Source of the DNA: Pseudorhizobium pelagicum
Lineage (GTDB): Bacteria > Pseudomonadota > Alphaproteobacteria > Rhizobiales > Rhizobiaceae
Length of the DNA: 64,000 nucleotides
NCBI GenBank assembly: GCA_000722615.1
Contig: JOKI01000019.1
Span: 53,985-117,984, forward strand
Direction of reading: 5' to 3'
A model generated the notes under the pieces. The model was not told the DNA's origin. It did not search any database and was given only the letters and a program-made list of their open reading frames with translations. A program made the translations under genes and the position numbers. Shown here piece after piece: positions 9,841 through 18,662 of the stretch; within the stretch, counting starts at the first letter, position 1; the number at the start of each line of letters is the position of its first letter.

Positions 9841-12666
9841 ATGACCGACAACAAAGACGACAAGACGCTTGGGGTTAAGAAGACCCTCACCCTGAAACCG
9901 TCAGGAGTGAGCCAGGGGACCGTGCGCCAGGATATGGGCCGTGGCCGCACCAAGGCGGTCGTGGTCGAAACCCGCAAGCGCCGTCCGATCCGCCCGGAAG
10001 ACGACAAGCCTGCGTTCACTGCACCAGCACCAGCGCCGGCCGCACCCGTCGCAGCACCGGCAGCCGCTCAGACACCCGCGCCTGTTGCTGCCGCGCCTCA
10101 GGCCGCCCCAGAACCGGTAGCTCAGGCCCCACGACCGCCGCAGCCGGCCCAGGCACCGGTCGCGCGTGCCCCACAGCCTGCGCCGCAAGGCCAGCGCCCG
10201 GCACCGCAGGGCCAGCGTCCTGCGCCCCAAGGCCAGCGTCCATCCTCTTATGGCCAGCAGCGTCCAGGCACCCAGAGCCAGCGTCCCGCGCCATCGGCAC
10301 CGCAGCCGCGCCAGCCGGAGCGCCCACGTGGCGCCGTCCTGCACGATCTCTCGGCCAGCGAAATGGATGCGCGTCGTCGCGCCCTCGTGGAGGCGCAGGC
10401 TCGTGAAGTGATCGAAGCCAAGCAGCGCCTCGAAGACGAAGCGCGCCGCAAGGTCGAAGAAGAACGCCGCAAGGTCGAGGAAGCCGCCGAGGCCGCCCGC
10501 CGCGCTGCAGAACCTGCACCGGTCGAAGCGCCTGTGGAAGCAGCGCCCGCAGCGACTGCCGCTCCGGCAGCAGAGCGTGCCGGCACCGCACGTCCGGCCG
10601 TCACCCGCACCCAGCCTGGCGCTGCAGCGCAGCCGGTCCTCGGTCGTGGCCGCAAGGGTGGCGAAGAAGACGACGATCGCGGCCCGCCGCGCGGCGCACC
10701 GGCTCGTGGCCGCGTTGCCACACCGGCGCCCGCCAAGGTTCCGGCCCGCCCGAAGACGGAAGACGAGCGCCGCCGCGGCAAGCTCACGGTCACCACGGTC
10801 AGCGTCGACGAGGAAGGCGGCCCGGCTCGCGGCCGCTCGCTCTCGGCCATGCGCCGCCGGCAGGAGAAGTTCCGCCGCAGCCAGATGCAGGAACCGCGTG
10901 AAAAGGTCATGCGCGAAGTCATCCTGCCGGAGACCATCACCATTCAGGAACTGTCGCAGCGCATGTCCGAACGCGCCGTCGAAGTCATCAAGTTCCTGAT
11001 GAAGGAAGGCCAGATGATGAAGCCGGGCGACGTGATCGACGCCGATCTGGCCGAGCTTATTGCCGTCGAATTCGGCCATACGGTCAAGCGCGTCTCGGAG
11101 TCCGACGTCGAGGAAGGCATCTTCAACGTTTCCGACGAAGCCGGCGAACAGATCTCGCGTCCACCGGTCGTGACCATCATGGGTCACGTCGACCACGGCA
11201 AGACCTCGCTGCTCGACGCCATCCGCCATGCGAACGTGGTTTCCGGCGAAGCCGGTGGCATCACGCAGCACATCGGTGCCTATCAGGTCGAGCATAACGG
11301 CCAGAAGATCACCTTCATCGACACCCCCGGCCACGCCGCCTTCACGGCCATGCGTGCCCGTGGTGCGCAGGCTACCGACATCGCCATCCTGGTGGTGGCG
11401 GCAGACGACAGCGTGATGCCGCAGACGATCGAGTCCATCAACCACGCCAAGGCGGCCGGTGTGCCGATCATCGTGGCGATCAACAAGATCGACAAGCCGA
11501 CGGCCAACCCGGACAAGGTTCGCCAACAGCTTCTGCAGCACGAAGTCTTCGTGGAATCCATGGGTGGTGAAGTCCTCGACGTCGAGGTCTCCGCCAAGAA
11601 CCGCACCAACCTCGACAAGTTGCTCGAAGCGATCCTGCTGCAGTCCGAAATCCTCGACCTGAAGGCCAATCCTAACCGGACGGCCGAAGGCATGGTGATC
11701 GAAGCACAGCTCGACCGCGGTCGCGGTCCCGTGGCCACCGTCCTGGTCCAGAAGGGCACGCTGAAGCCCGGCCAGATCCTGGTCGCCGGCGACCAGTGGG
11801 GCCGCGTGCGCGCGCTCGTTGACGACAAGGGCGAGCAGGTCAAGGAAGCAGGCCCTGCGACTCCGGTCGAGGTTCTCGGTCTTTCGGGCACACCCGCTGC
11901 CGGCGATCGCTTTGCGGTCGTCGAGAGCGAGAGCCGTGCCCGCGAAATCTCCGAGTATCGCCAGCGCCTCACCCGCGACAAGGCGGCGGCCCGCCAGTCC
12001 GGTTCGCGCGGTTCGCTCGAACAGATGATGAGCCAGCTGCAGACCTCCGGCCTGAAGGAGTTCCCGCTCCTCATCAAGGGCGACGTGCAGGGCTCGATCG
12101 AAGCCATTATCGGCGCGCTCGACAAGCTCGGCACGGACGAAGTCCGCGCCCGCATCGTACATTCGGGTGCCGGCGGCATCACGGAATCGGATATCTCGCT
12201 CGCAGAGGCATCCAACGCCGCGATCATCGGCTTCAATGTCCGCGCCAACGCACAGGCTCGCACCTTTGCCGAACGCTCGGGCATCGAGATCCGCTACTAC
12301 AACATCATCTACGACCTGGTGGACGACGTGAAGGCGGCCATGTCCGGCCTGCTGTCGCCGGAGCGCCGCGAGACCTTCCTCGGCAATGCCGAGATCCTCG
12401 AGGTGTTCAACATCACCAAGACCGGCAAGGTCGCGGGTTGCCGCGTCATCGAAGGCAAGGTCGAGCGTGGAGCCGGTGTCCGCCTGGTGCGCGACAACGT
12501 CGTCATCCACGAAGGCAAGCTCAAGACGCTCAAGCGCTTCAAGGACGAAGTCTCCGAAGTGCCCATGGGCCAGGAGTGCGGCATGGCTTTCGAGAACTAC
12601 GAAGACATTCGCGCCGGCGACACCATCGAGTGCTTCCGCGTGGAGCACATCACCCGGACGCTGTAA
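9841..12666 (+). CDS. infB: Translation initiation factor IF-2
   Basis: IF-2 is the GTPase that brings initiator tRNA to the 30S subunit. The product is 941 aa when read from MTDNKDDK, which has GGAACGGA just upstream; a start 39 nt earlier lacks conservation. The long N-terminal region is Ala/Pro/Gln-rich, includes tandem PAPQGQR units near residues 115-135, and is followed by a charged helical segment. The GTPase core has [16 protein letters not shown] and NKIDK. Domains II, III and IV follow to the C-terminal [10 protein letters not shown] strong terminator follows, and rbfA is not next to it, unlike the usual operon. Confidence 0.97.
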   Translation: MTDNKDDKTLGVKKTLTLKPSGVSQGTVRQDMGRGRTKAVVVETRKRRPIRPEDDKPAFTAPAPAPAAPVAAPAAAQTPAPVAAAPQAAPEPVAQAPRPPQPAQAPVARAPQPAPQGQRPAPQGQRPAPQGQRPSSYGQQRPGTQSQRPAPSAPQPRQPERPRGAVLHDLSASEMDARRRALVEAQAREVIEAKQRLEDEARRKVEEERRKVEEAAEAARRAAEPAPVEAPVEAAPAATAAPAAERAGTARPAVTRTQPGAAAQPVLGRGRKGGEEDDDRGPPRGAPARGRVATPAPAKVPARPKTEDERRRGKLTVTTVSVDEEGGPARGRSLSAMRRRQEKFRRSQMQEPREKVMREVILPETITIQELSQRMSERAVEVIKFLMKEGQMMKPGDVIDADLAELIAVEFGHTVKRVSESDVEEGIFNVSDEAGEQISRPPVVTIMGHVDHGKTSLLDAIRHANVVSGEAGGITQHIGAYQVEHNGQKITFIDTPGHAAFTAMRARGAQATDIAILVVAADDSVMPQTIESINHAKAAGVPIIVAINKIDKPTANPDKVRQQLLQHEVFVESMGGEVLDVEVSAKNRTNLDKLLEAILLQSEILDLKANPNRTAEGMVIEAQLDRGRGPVATVLVQKGTLKPGQILVAGDQWGRVRALVDDKGEQVKEAGPATPVEVLGLSGTPAAGDRFAVVESESRAREISEYRQRLTRDKAAARQSGSRGSLEQMMSQLQTSGLKEFPLLIKGDVQGSIEAIIGALDKLGTDEVRARIVHSGAGGITESDISLAEASNAAIIGFNVRANAQARTFAERSGIEIRYYNIIYDLVDDVKAAMSGLLSPERRETFLGNAEILEVFNITKTGKVAGCRVIEGKVERGAGVRLVRDNVVIHEGKLKTLKRFKDEVSEVPMGQECGMAFENYEDIRAGDTIECFRVEHITRTL

Positions 12667-12687
12667 GCGCTCGGAGCAAGCATCAGG

Positions 12688-12722
12688 AGCCGCTGGAGAG
12701 AGATTTCCGGCGGCTTTTTCTT
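12688..12722 (+). terminator. Intrinsic terminator after infB
   Basis: The arms AGCCGCTGGA (12688-12697) and the matching strand TTCCGGCGGCT (about 12705-12715) form a 9-10 bp stem with one G-U pair and a short AG-rich loop, followed by a T-rich tract. It ends the rimP-infB operon about 20 nt after the infB stop, just ahead of the kduD ribosome binding site. Confidence 0.8.
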
Positions 12723-12750
12723 GTCACACACATCCTGGGAGGAGCGAACC

Positions 12751-13512
12751 GTGACCGTTTCATTCGATCTTGGCGGCAAGACCGCCATCGTGACCGGTGC
12801 CAATACCGGACTGGGACAGGCCATTGCGGTCGCCCTCGCCGGTGCCGGCGCCGATGTGGCCCTTGTCGGCCGCTCCTCCATGGCCGAGACGGAAGAGGCG
12901 ATCGCATCCGCCGGTGGTGGCCGGACACTCACCATCAAGGCCGACCTCTCCACCATCGCGCCGGTCCAGGACGTGATCGACCAGACGCTGGCGTGGTCCG
13001 GCCGCGCCGACATCCTCGTCAACAATGCCGGCATCATCCGCCGCGCCGACGCCGTCGACTTTTCCGAAGCCGACTGGGATGCGGTCATGGACGTCAACCT
13101 CAAGACGGTCTTCTTCCTCTCACAGGCCTTCGCCCGTCATCTCCTCGCCGGCAAACAATGGGGCAAGATCATCAACATCGCCTCGCTCCTGTCCTTCCAG
13201 GGCGGCATCCGCATTCCGTCCTACACCGCATCGAAGAGTGGCCTGGCGGGGCTGACGCGCCTGCTCGCCTGCGAATGGGCCGGCAAGGGCATCAACGTCA
13301 ACGCGATCGCGCCCGGCTACTTCGAGACCAACAACACCGAAGCCCTGCGCAACGACGACGACCGCAACGCCGCCATCCTGGCGCGGATACCGGCCGGTCA
13401 CTGGGGTCGCCCGGAGGAAATCGGCGGCGCCGCCGTCTTCCTCGCCTCCCCCGCGTCCGACTATGTCCATGGCGTCGTCATGCCGGTGGATGGAGGCTGG
13501 CTCGCCCGCTAA
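12751..13512 (+). CDS. kduD: 2-dehydro-3-deoxy-D-gluconate 5-dehydrogenase
   Basis: KduD is a short-chain dehydrogenase that interconverts 2-keto-3-deoxygluconate and its 2,5-diketo form in pectin and uronate breakdown. The chosen GTG start at 12751 follows GGGAGGAG by 6 nt and gives 253 aa, the E. coli KduD length. The cofactor motif TGANTGLG is at 16-22. The catalytic triad is S145, Y158 and K162. The signatures NNAGIIRR, LSFQGGIRIPSYTASKSG and VDGGWLAR match KduD closely. No kduI or other pectin genes are adjacent, so it sits alone between infB and the TonB cluster. Confidence 0.85.
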   Translation: MTVSFDLGGKTAIVTGANTGLGQAIAVALAGAGADVALVGRSSMAETEEAIASAGGGRTLTIKADLSTIAPVQDVIDQTLAWSGRADILVNNAGIIRRADAVDFSEADWDAVMDVNLKTVFFLSQAFARHLLAGKQWGKIINIASLLSFQGGIRIPSYTASKSGLAGLTRLLACEWAGKGINVNAIAPGYFETNNTEALRNDDDRNAAILARIPAGHWGRPEEIGGAAVFLASPASDYVHGVVMPVDGGWLAR

Positions 13513-13617
13513 CACGATACGGAGCGGCGGGCGGCGGATTGGCGCCCTGCAGTCCTCCGGACGATCCAGGCTGCGGTTGATGATGCAAATCTGATGCCGC
13601 GGCTCAGGATTTAATTG

Positions 13618-13646
13618 TTGCCAACCGCAGTCATGTTTATTATCGA
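13618..13646 (+). promoter_or_regulatory. Possible exbB-exbD-tonB promoter
   Basis: TTGCCA (13618-13623) and TATCGA (13641-13646) are 17 nt apart, about 100 nt before exbB. The surrounding 231-nt gap (13513-13743) is locally AT-rich around this point. TonB genes are normally iron-regulated, but I could not identify a convincing Irr (ICE) or RirA box. Confidence 0.3.
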
Positions 13647-13743
13647 AGGCTCTGATCGGGGCCGGGAGCAATCCGGCTGCGACAGTCGTCGGAGCTTTCC
13701 CCCTGATGGGTGGCAAAGCTCCCGCATCCGGAGAGCCGCAACC

Positions 13744-14859
13744 ATGCCGACCGCCACCGCCCGCACCCTTCACCTACGTTGCCGCTCCCTCTCTCTCGCC
13801 GCCCCTCTCGCTGCAATGATGTTCGGCATGCTGACCACGGTGCCCGGGATGGCATTCGCGCAGCAGCCGGCCCCGACCGAGGTCCCTGCGGCACAAGGCG
13901 AGACCGGTGGCGCGTCAATTCCGCCGGCATCGGCACAGCCGTCTGCACCAGCGCCGGCAGCTGAGCTTCCTGGCGCGACTGACCCTTCCGCCGGACCGAG
14001 CACATCGCAAGCCCCTGCCGAGCCTCTGGCGCCGACACTGACGCAGCCCTTGCCTGATCAGGCGCCCCTGGAAGAACCGGCGACGGATGAGCCGACGATG
14101 CTGGAGCAGCTGCTGCCGGCCGGCGAGCGGTCCGACATCCCGCACGACCTGTCACCCTGGGGCATGTTCATGGCTGCGGACTGGGTGGTCAAGGGCGTGA
14201 TGCTGGGCCTTGCCTTTGCATCCCTCATCACCTGGACGGTCTGGCTGGCGAAGACGCTCGAGCTTGCCGGTGCCCGCGCCCGTGTCGGCCGTACCCTGAA
14301 GGTCATCCGCAATTCCGCAACGCTTGCCGAGGCCGTCGGCGGTATCGCCCAGCGCGGCGGACCGGCGGCACTGATGCTGCGATCAGCCGCCGACGAGGTG
14401 CGTCTTTCGGAGGCCGCCCTCGATCACGCCGACAACGGCGGCGTCAAGGAGCGGGTCTCCTCCGCCCTCGGCCGCATCGAATCGGCTGCCGGCCGTCGCA
14501 TGTCGCGCGGCACCGGCGTGCTGGCGACCATCGGCTCGACGGCACCCTTCGTCGGCCTGTTCGGAACCGTCTGGGGCATCATGAACTCCTTCATCGGGAT
14601 CTCGGAATCGCAGACGACCAATCTCGCCGTCGTCGCCCCAGGTATCGCCGAAGCGCTGCTCGCCACCGCCATCGGCCTGGTGGCGGCCATTCCGGCGGTT
14701 GTCATCTACAACGTCTTTGCCCGCTCCATCACCGGCTATCGCCAGCTGCTGGCCGATGCCGCGGCCGGCGTCGAGCGGCTGGTCAGCCGCGATCTCGACT
14801 TCCGCAAAGTGCCCCCGGGCAGCCGCAAGGCGCCCGTTTCCCTCGTGGCAGGAGAATGA
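13744..14859 (+). CDS. exbB: TonB-system energizer ExbB
   Basis: ExbB forms the proton channel of the TonB energy-transducing complex in the inner membrane. The chosen ATG (13744) gives 371 aa and begins a signal-like segment ending at AFAQQ; a start 129 nt upstream is less likely. A periplasmic Ala/Pro/Gln extension (about 35-130) precedes three membrane segments. The MotA/ExbB core has LATIGSTAPFVGLFGTVWGI and EALLATAIGLVAAIPAVV. This longer N-extended ExbB is typical of rhizobia. The exbD ATG follows 3 nt after the stop. Confidence 0.94.
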   Translation: MPTATARTLHLRCRSLSLAAPLAAMMFGMLTTVPGMAFAQQPAPTEVPAAQGETGGASIPPASAQPSAPAPAAELPGATDPSAGPSTSQAPAEPLAPTLTQPLPDQAPLEEPATDEPTMLEQLLPAGERSDIPHDLSPWGMFMAADWVVKGVMLGLAFASLITWTVWLAKTLELAGARARVGRTLKVIRNSATLAEAVGGIAQRGGPAALMLRSAADEVRLSEAALDHADNGGVKERVSSALGRIESAAGRRMSRGTGVLATIGSTAPFVGLFGTVWGIMNSFIGISESQTTNLAVVAPGIAEALLATAIGLVAAIPAVVIYNVFARSITGYRQLLADAAAGVERLVSRDLDFRKVPPGSRKAPVSLVAGE

Positions 14860-14862
14860 TCC

Positions 14863-15345
14863 ATGGCCGGCGGCATTCGCGAAAATAGCGGCGACGAGCT
14901 CTCCGAGAACCACGAGATCAACGTCACGCCCTTCATCGACGTGATGCTGGTGCTGCTGATCATCTTCATGGTCGCGGCACCGCTGGCGACGGTGGACGTG
15001 AACGTCGATCTTCCGGCGTCTACGGCCCAGCCGGCAGAGCGCCCCGACGAGCCTCTCTATCTGACCGTGACGGAGGATCTCGGTCTCAACCTCGGCAACG
15101 ACACGATCGACCGGGCAGAGCTGGCGACCGTTCTGGAGCGGGTCACCGAGGGCAACAAGGACACGAGGATCTTCCTGCGTGCCGACAAGGCCATTGAATA
15201 CGGGCAGTTCATGGAGGTCATGAACCTGCTGCGCGATGCCGGGTATCTCAAGATCGCGCTGGTGGGGCTGGAAGGCGTGCCTGCGGCTGCGGCCCCGGCC
15301 GCCGGCGCAGCCACAACCGGTCCTGCCGCCGGGAGCACTCCATGA
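14863..15345 (+). CDS. exbD: Biopolymer transport protein ExbD
   Basis: ExbD is the proton-pathway partner of ExbB. The 160-aa protein has one N-terminal membrane helix with the essential aspartate (D26) in NVTPFIDVMLVLLIIF, then a periplasmic domain. An Ala/Gly-rich tail of about 20 residues (AAAAPAAGAATTG) follows the domain and is probably disordered. The gene starts 3 nt after exbB and its stop overlaps tonB by 4 nt (ATGA), so the three genes form one translationally coupled operon. Confidence 0.95.
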   Translation: MAGGIRENSGDELSENHEINVTPFIDVMLVLLIIFMVAAPLATVDVNVDLPASTAQPAERPDEPLYLTVTEDLGLNLGNDTIDRAELATVLERVTEGNKDTRIFLRADKAIEYGQFMEVMNLLRDAGYLKIALVGLEGVPAAAAPAAGAATTGPAAGSTP

Positions 15346-16277
15346 CCTTCACCACGCCCCGATCCAGCCGCTCCGGGCGCTTTGCCGAACTGGCGCTGTG
15401 GTCCACGGCGGGTCTTGTCGTGCTGACGGCACATATCGCCGCTGCCGCGGTGCTGTTGAAGCAGGAGCCGTCCCCGCCGGCCGACCAGGGACCTCCGGCC
15501 GCCATCATGATCGAAATGACTGCGGAACCCGTGGCACAGAATACCGAAGAAGATCAGGTGTCGACGGAAGAGGTGGACTCCGAGGAAATTGCAAGCCGGC
15601 AGGTCGAGCCGGTGGAAGAACCGCTTCCGGAGCCGCTGCCCGAGCCCGTCGAGCCGCCGCCACCGGAGGAGGTTGCGGAGCTGGAGCCCGTTAAACCCGA
15701 GCCCGAGCCGGTCGAGCCGGAGCCTATCGAACAGCCTGAGCCGGAGATCACCGAAACCATTCCGGAGCCGGCGCCCGAACCCGTGGAAGAGGTCGATCCG
15801 CTCGAGCAACAGATGATTGCGGCGCTCGACAACGTCGAGGTGCCGCTGCCGATCATGCGTCCTCCGCCGCCGCCGGAGCCGAAGAAGGAGCCGCCGAAGC
15901 GGGCGAAACCGCAGCCGCAGGCCGCCAAGGCCTCGCAGAAGGCGAAGCTGCAGACCCGGCAGGCGGATCGAACCGCGGCGACGCAGACATCGCAGGGAAC
16001 CTCAACGCCTTCGGTTTCGCCGGCCCGGTGGAAATCCAGAGTGCAGGCCAAGATTGCCCGCAACGCCCGTCGCTGCCCCGGTAACGACACCGGCCTGGCG
16101 GCCGTCCGCTTCAGCTTCGATGGCAATGGCAATATCACCAATGTGTCGCTGTCGCGGTCTTCGGGCAATTCGGCGATCGACAACTACATCGTCTCTGCCG
16201 TGAAGCGAGCGTCACCGATCCCGGCGCCGCCTGCCGGGGCACCCAGGTATCTGGATCAAGGGCTGAAATGTGAATGA
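15342..16277 (+). CDS. tonB: Energy transducer TonB
   Basis: TonB spans the periplasm and couples ExbBD energy to outer-membrane siderophore and cobalamin receptors. The 311-aa product has an uncleaved N-terminal anchor (about 16-40, LWSTAGLVVLTAHIAAAAVL), then a long Pro/Glu-rich rigid segment (about 55-150) with many PEP/EPV units and a Lys-Pro stretch (PPKRAKPQPQ). The C-terminal TonB domain (about 225-311) contains WKSRVQAKI and AAVRFSFDGNGNI. The Pro/Glu then Pro/Lys pattern is diagnostic. No receptor gene is adjacent. Confidence 0.92.
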   Translation: MTFTTPRSSRSGRFAELALWSTAGLVVLTAHIAAAAVLLKQEPSPPADQGPPAAIMIEMTAEPVAQNTEEDQVSTEEVDSEEIASRQVEPVEEPLPEPLPEPVEPPPPEEVAELEPVKPEPEPVEPEPIEQPEPEITETIPEPAPEPVEEVDPLEQQMIAALDNVEVPLPIMRPPPPPEPKKEPPKRAKPQPQAAKASQKAKLQTRQADRTAATQTSQGTSTPSVSPARWKSRVQAKIARNARRCPGNDTGLAAVRFSFDGNGNITNVSLSRSSGNSAIDNYIVSAVKRASPIPAPPAGAPRYLDQGLKCE

Positions 16278-16499
16278 TCCGGACGACCATGCGGGTGCGT
16301 CTCGGCCGATCGCCCTTTTAGTCTCATCGTCACGGCGCCACCCATGCATGTCCTGTGATGGGCCGGCTCAGCGCTGAACAGAAATAGCGCGGCCCGAAGC
16401 GGGCCTGCGATCCGTATTCAACGTCATCTCACGCATCCAGCGTCAGAAGAGGCCCACGGCTGTCAACAGCTTCAACATGACGGGAAAGAAGCCTCCATA
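16278..16499 (+). other. Non-coding stretch after tonB
   Basis: No credible gene is visible here. A short hairpin GGCCCG-AAG-CGGGCC lies near 16390-16404 and could end tonB transcription, but it lacks a T run. The whole gene-free interval up to rnd (16278-16792) is accounted for mainly by the sRNA on the minus strand. Confidence 0.5.
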
Positions 16500-16620
16500 A
16501 CGGAAAAAGCCCGACGCGGGAGGAGGTGCGTCGGGCTTTAAACTTGATCGGCAATTGGGAGGAGGAGGAGATTGCCGATCTCATCTCACGACGCTGGGAG
16601 GAGGAGTGCGTCGCTTCGAT
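16500..16620 (-). ncRNA. Three-hairpin sRNA with CCUCCUCCC loops (alpha-r14/NfeR1-like, cuckoo-type)
   Basis: Read on the minus strand, three consecutive hairpins each expose an anti-Shine-Dalgarno loop containing CCTCCTCCC. Hairpin 1 is 16589-16613 (6-bp stem CGACGC). Hairpin 2 is 16546-16580 (10-bp perfect stem GATCGGCAAT). Hairpin 3 is 16506-16539 (12-bp stem with AAAGCCCGACGC), followed by TTTTT, so it doubles as an intrinsic terminator. A well-formed promoter lies just upstream, predicting a transcript of about 120 nt. Alphaproteobacterial trans-acting sRNAs of the alpha-r14 (S. meliloti Smr14C2/NfeR1) and cuckoo groups have this architecture and pair with ribosome binding sites. The family assignment is from memory of that architecture. 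Confidence 0.82.
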
Positions 16621-16626
16621 GACACA

Positions 16627-16655
16627 GATATATGCCCCACCGATCCGATTGCCAA
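16627..16655 (-). promoter_or_regulatory. Promoter of the three-hairpin sRNA
   Basis: On the minus strand TTGGCA (16655-16650) and TATATC (16632-16627) are separated by exactly 17 nt. The predicted start is near 16620, a few bases before the first hairpin. The -35 matches TTGACA at five of six positions. Confidence 0.65.
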
Positions 16656-16792
16656 GACGACCTGTTGCAATGCAGCAATGCGCAGGACGCAAAGCTTCAT
16701 CTATGTCATCCTGCATTTGCCGCTTTCATCGCCGTGCTTGCCGCGGAGCGGGCTCTGTGTCATGCCGTCACCGACAAACAAAGAGGCAGATG

Positions 16793-17416
16793 ATGAGCAG
16801 CATTCGCTACCACGAAGGTGATATTTCCACCGCAGACGCCGCCCGCTACACCGGGGCGATCGCCATCGACACCGAGACGCTGGGGCTTGTCCCGCGCCGT
16901 GACCGGCTCTGCGTCGTGCAGCTCTCCCCGGGCGACGGAACTGCCGACGTGATCCGTATTGCCGCCGGTCAGAAGGAGGCGCCCAACCTCGTGGCCCTAC
17001 TGGCAGACACATCGCGCAGCAAGATCTTCCACTACGGCCGGTTCGATATCGCCGTTCTCTTCCATACCTTCGGCGTCACCACCACGCCGGTCTTCTGCAC
17101 GAAGATTGCCTCGCGTCTGGCGCGCACCTATACCGACCGGCACGGTCTCAAGGACAACCTCAAGGAAATGCTCGACATCGACGTTTCCAAGGCGCAGCAG
17201 CAATCGGACTGGGCGGCTGCGGTCCTGTCCCCGGCACAGCTGGAGTATGCCGCCTCGGACGTGCTTCACCTGCATGCGCTTTGCGAGCGCCTGACCGAGC
17301 GCCTGAAGCGCGACGGCCGCATGGAAATGGCCACCGCCTGCTTCGAATTCCTGCCGACCCGGGCCAAGCTCGACCTTCTCGGCTGGGAAGAGACCGACAT
17401 CTTCGCCCACAGCTGA
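16793..17416 (+). CDS. rnd: Ribonuclease D (DEDDy 3'-5' exonuclease)
   Basis: RNase D trims 3' ends of tRNA precursors. The 207-aa protein is the short rhizobial form with only the exonuclease domain and no HRDC domains. The catalytic residues are visible: D26 and E28 (AIDTETLGL), D85 (HYGRFDIAVL), Y152 and D156 (YAASDVLHL), which is the DEDDy subclass. The frame is open further upstream and runs through the sRNA region, but AGAGG six nt before the ATG at 16793 supports this start. ATG at 16790 is also possible but too close to the ribosome site. Confidence 0.9.
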   Translation: MSSIRYHEGDISTADAARYTGAIAIDTETLGLVPRRDRLCVVQLSPGDGTADVIRIAAGQKEAPNLVALLADTSRSKIFHYGRFDIAVLFHTFGVTTTPVFCTKIASRLARTYTDRHGLKDNLKEMLDIDVSKAQQQSDWAAAVLSPAQLEYAASDVLHLHALCERLTERLKRDGRMEMATACFEFLPTRAKLDLLGWEETDIFAHS

Positions 17417-17453
17417 CGCCAGGTCCAGGGCGGCGGTATCCTGCCATCCCGGG

Positions 17454-17468
17454 TTAACGTCCGATTAA
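17454..17468 (+). promoter_or_regulatory. Candidate CtrA binding box
   Basis: TTAA-N7-TTAA (17454-17457 and 17465-17468) is an exact match to the full CtrA site of Alphaproteobacteria. It lies about 50 nt before the 17516 gene. CtrA controls cell-cycle and motility genes. A second CtrA-like box precedes the next unknown gene. Confidence 0.45.
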
Positions 17469-17515
17469 GCGGCTCACCCTAGGCTTCGACGCGAACGCCT
17501 GGGGTGGACGAGACC

Positions 17516-18550
17516 ATGGTACTTCCGACGCAGGCCGCCTTCGGGCTGGCCGCCACCAATCTGATGCAATCGACTCTCGACAGTATCGAGGAGCGTCGCA
17601 AGCAGGATGAGGAAAAGGCAACCGGAACCAAAAAGGATCCGGTCGCCGAGGCGCACATGAGCGCCAGCACGGAAGCCAAGCGGTCCGAGGGCAAGATTGC
17701 CGAGGCGCTGTTCAGCATCAACAACGTCGACCCCAACGAATTGAAGATGCAGCTGACCGAACGGCTGGCCGCGAAGCTTGGCATCGACCTGGAAGAGGAA
17801 CGGTCGAACTACTCGCTCGGCAAGGCCATCGAGGAGGCCGTCAAGAACCTCGATCGCACGCAGATCTTGGAGCTCGAGAAAGACCTCGGGCTCAAGGACG
17901 CCGGCGTGACGCTCGATACGGTGATCGCCGCAATCATGAACCCCTACGGCGACGACAATGCCCGTCTGATGGAAGGCTTGACCAAGGTCGCCAATGGCGG
18001 CAAGGCGGGCTTCGACGTGGCTCGCGTCATTCAGCGTCTCGAAGACGTGGCTGACCCGAAGACGCTGGAAGAGCTGAAGCTCGGCCCGCAGGGCTACGAT
18101 CCAACCCGTGTCGAGGACGCCGAGACCCGCGCGGAACGCCGGGACGACATTCAGGCTCTGGAGGCTTCCGAAAAGCTCGAAGACGTCCAGGAGATGCAGG
18201 ACGCGGTCAAGGAGAGCAACGACAAGGCGGTCGAGGGTGCGACGCCCGGCGAACCGTCTGCCGCCGAGACTGCCGAGACTGACGTGATCCTGCTTCTCGG
18301 CGCGACGGTCGAGCAGGCTAGGGACACGGAAGCCGTCACAAGCGATACCCCCGAAGCGGTCGAGCTGGACGAAGCTCCTGCATCCGGCGATGTCGCACCC
18401 GTCGAGGGAGAGGCAACCACCGAGATGAACGCCGAGGCCATGGAAGAGATGGCGGCCGAGGCGCTGACGGAGGCGCAGACGCCGATCCTGGCCATTTCCG
18501 TCGACGACATCGGGCTCTACGAGCTGCTCAAGCAGAAGCTGGCCGCCTGA
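17516..18550 (+). CDS. Uncharacterised acidic protein
   Basis: I do not recognise a named family. The 344-aa product (from the ATG at 17516; a GTG 12 nt earlier is possible) has no signal peptide or membrane helix. It is very acidic and Glu/Ala/Asp-rich, and probably largely helical with coiled-coil potential in the N-terminal half (LMQSTLDSIEERRKQDEEKA). The middle (residues about 65-190) is more ordered. The last 120 residues are low-complexity (EAVELDEAPASG, MEEMAAEALTEAQ). It ends in an apparently ordered helix, IGLYELLKQKLAA. A CtrA-like box sits upstream. It is separated from the next unknown gene by 222 nt. Confidence 0.75.
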   Translation: MVLPTQAAFGLAATNLMQSTLDSIEERRKQDEEKATGTKKDPVAEAHMSASTEAKRSEGKIAEALFSINNVDPNELKMQLTERLAAKLGIDLEEERSNYSLGKAIEEAVKNLDRTQILELEKDLGLKDAGVTLDTVIAAIMNPYGDDNARLMEGLTKVANGGKAGFDVARVIQRLEDVADPKTLEELKLGPQGYDPTRVEDAETRAERRDDIQALEASEKLEDVQEMQDAVKESNDKAVEGATPGEPSAAETAETDVILLLGATVEQARDTEAVTSDTPEAVELDEAPASGDVAPVEGEATTEMNAEAMEEMAAEALTEAQTPILAISVDDIGLYELLKQKLAA

Positions 18551-18620
18551 CGCCAGGGTTGGCGGCGGTGCCCCTGCCCGAACACCCTCATCTCCATTGC
18601 TTCCGAATGAATAGTCCGCC

Positions 18621-18636
18621 TTAGCGGTTTGTTAAC
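18621..18636 (+). promoter_or_regulatory. Second candidate CtrA-like box
   Basis: TTAG-N7-TTAAC (18621-18624, then 18632-18636) differs from the full CtrA consensus at one position. It lies about 140 nt before the 18773 gene. The repeated occurrence ahead of two adjacent unknown genes makes chance less likely. Confidence 0.35.
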
Positions 18637-18662
18637 CTCTGTCGGGCAATCCTATCCAATCA

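Noticed and set aside
9901-12648. Long open frame antisense to infB
   Set aside because: It is a shadow of infB with no ribosome binding site, no family match and low-complexity composition.
13513-13743. Iron-responsive box (Irr or RirA) before exbB
   Set aside because: I could not match a full consensus; only a weak promoter candidate remained.
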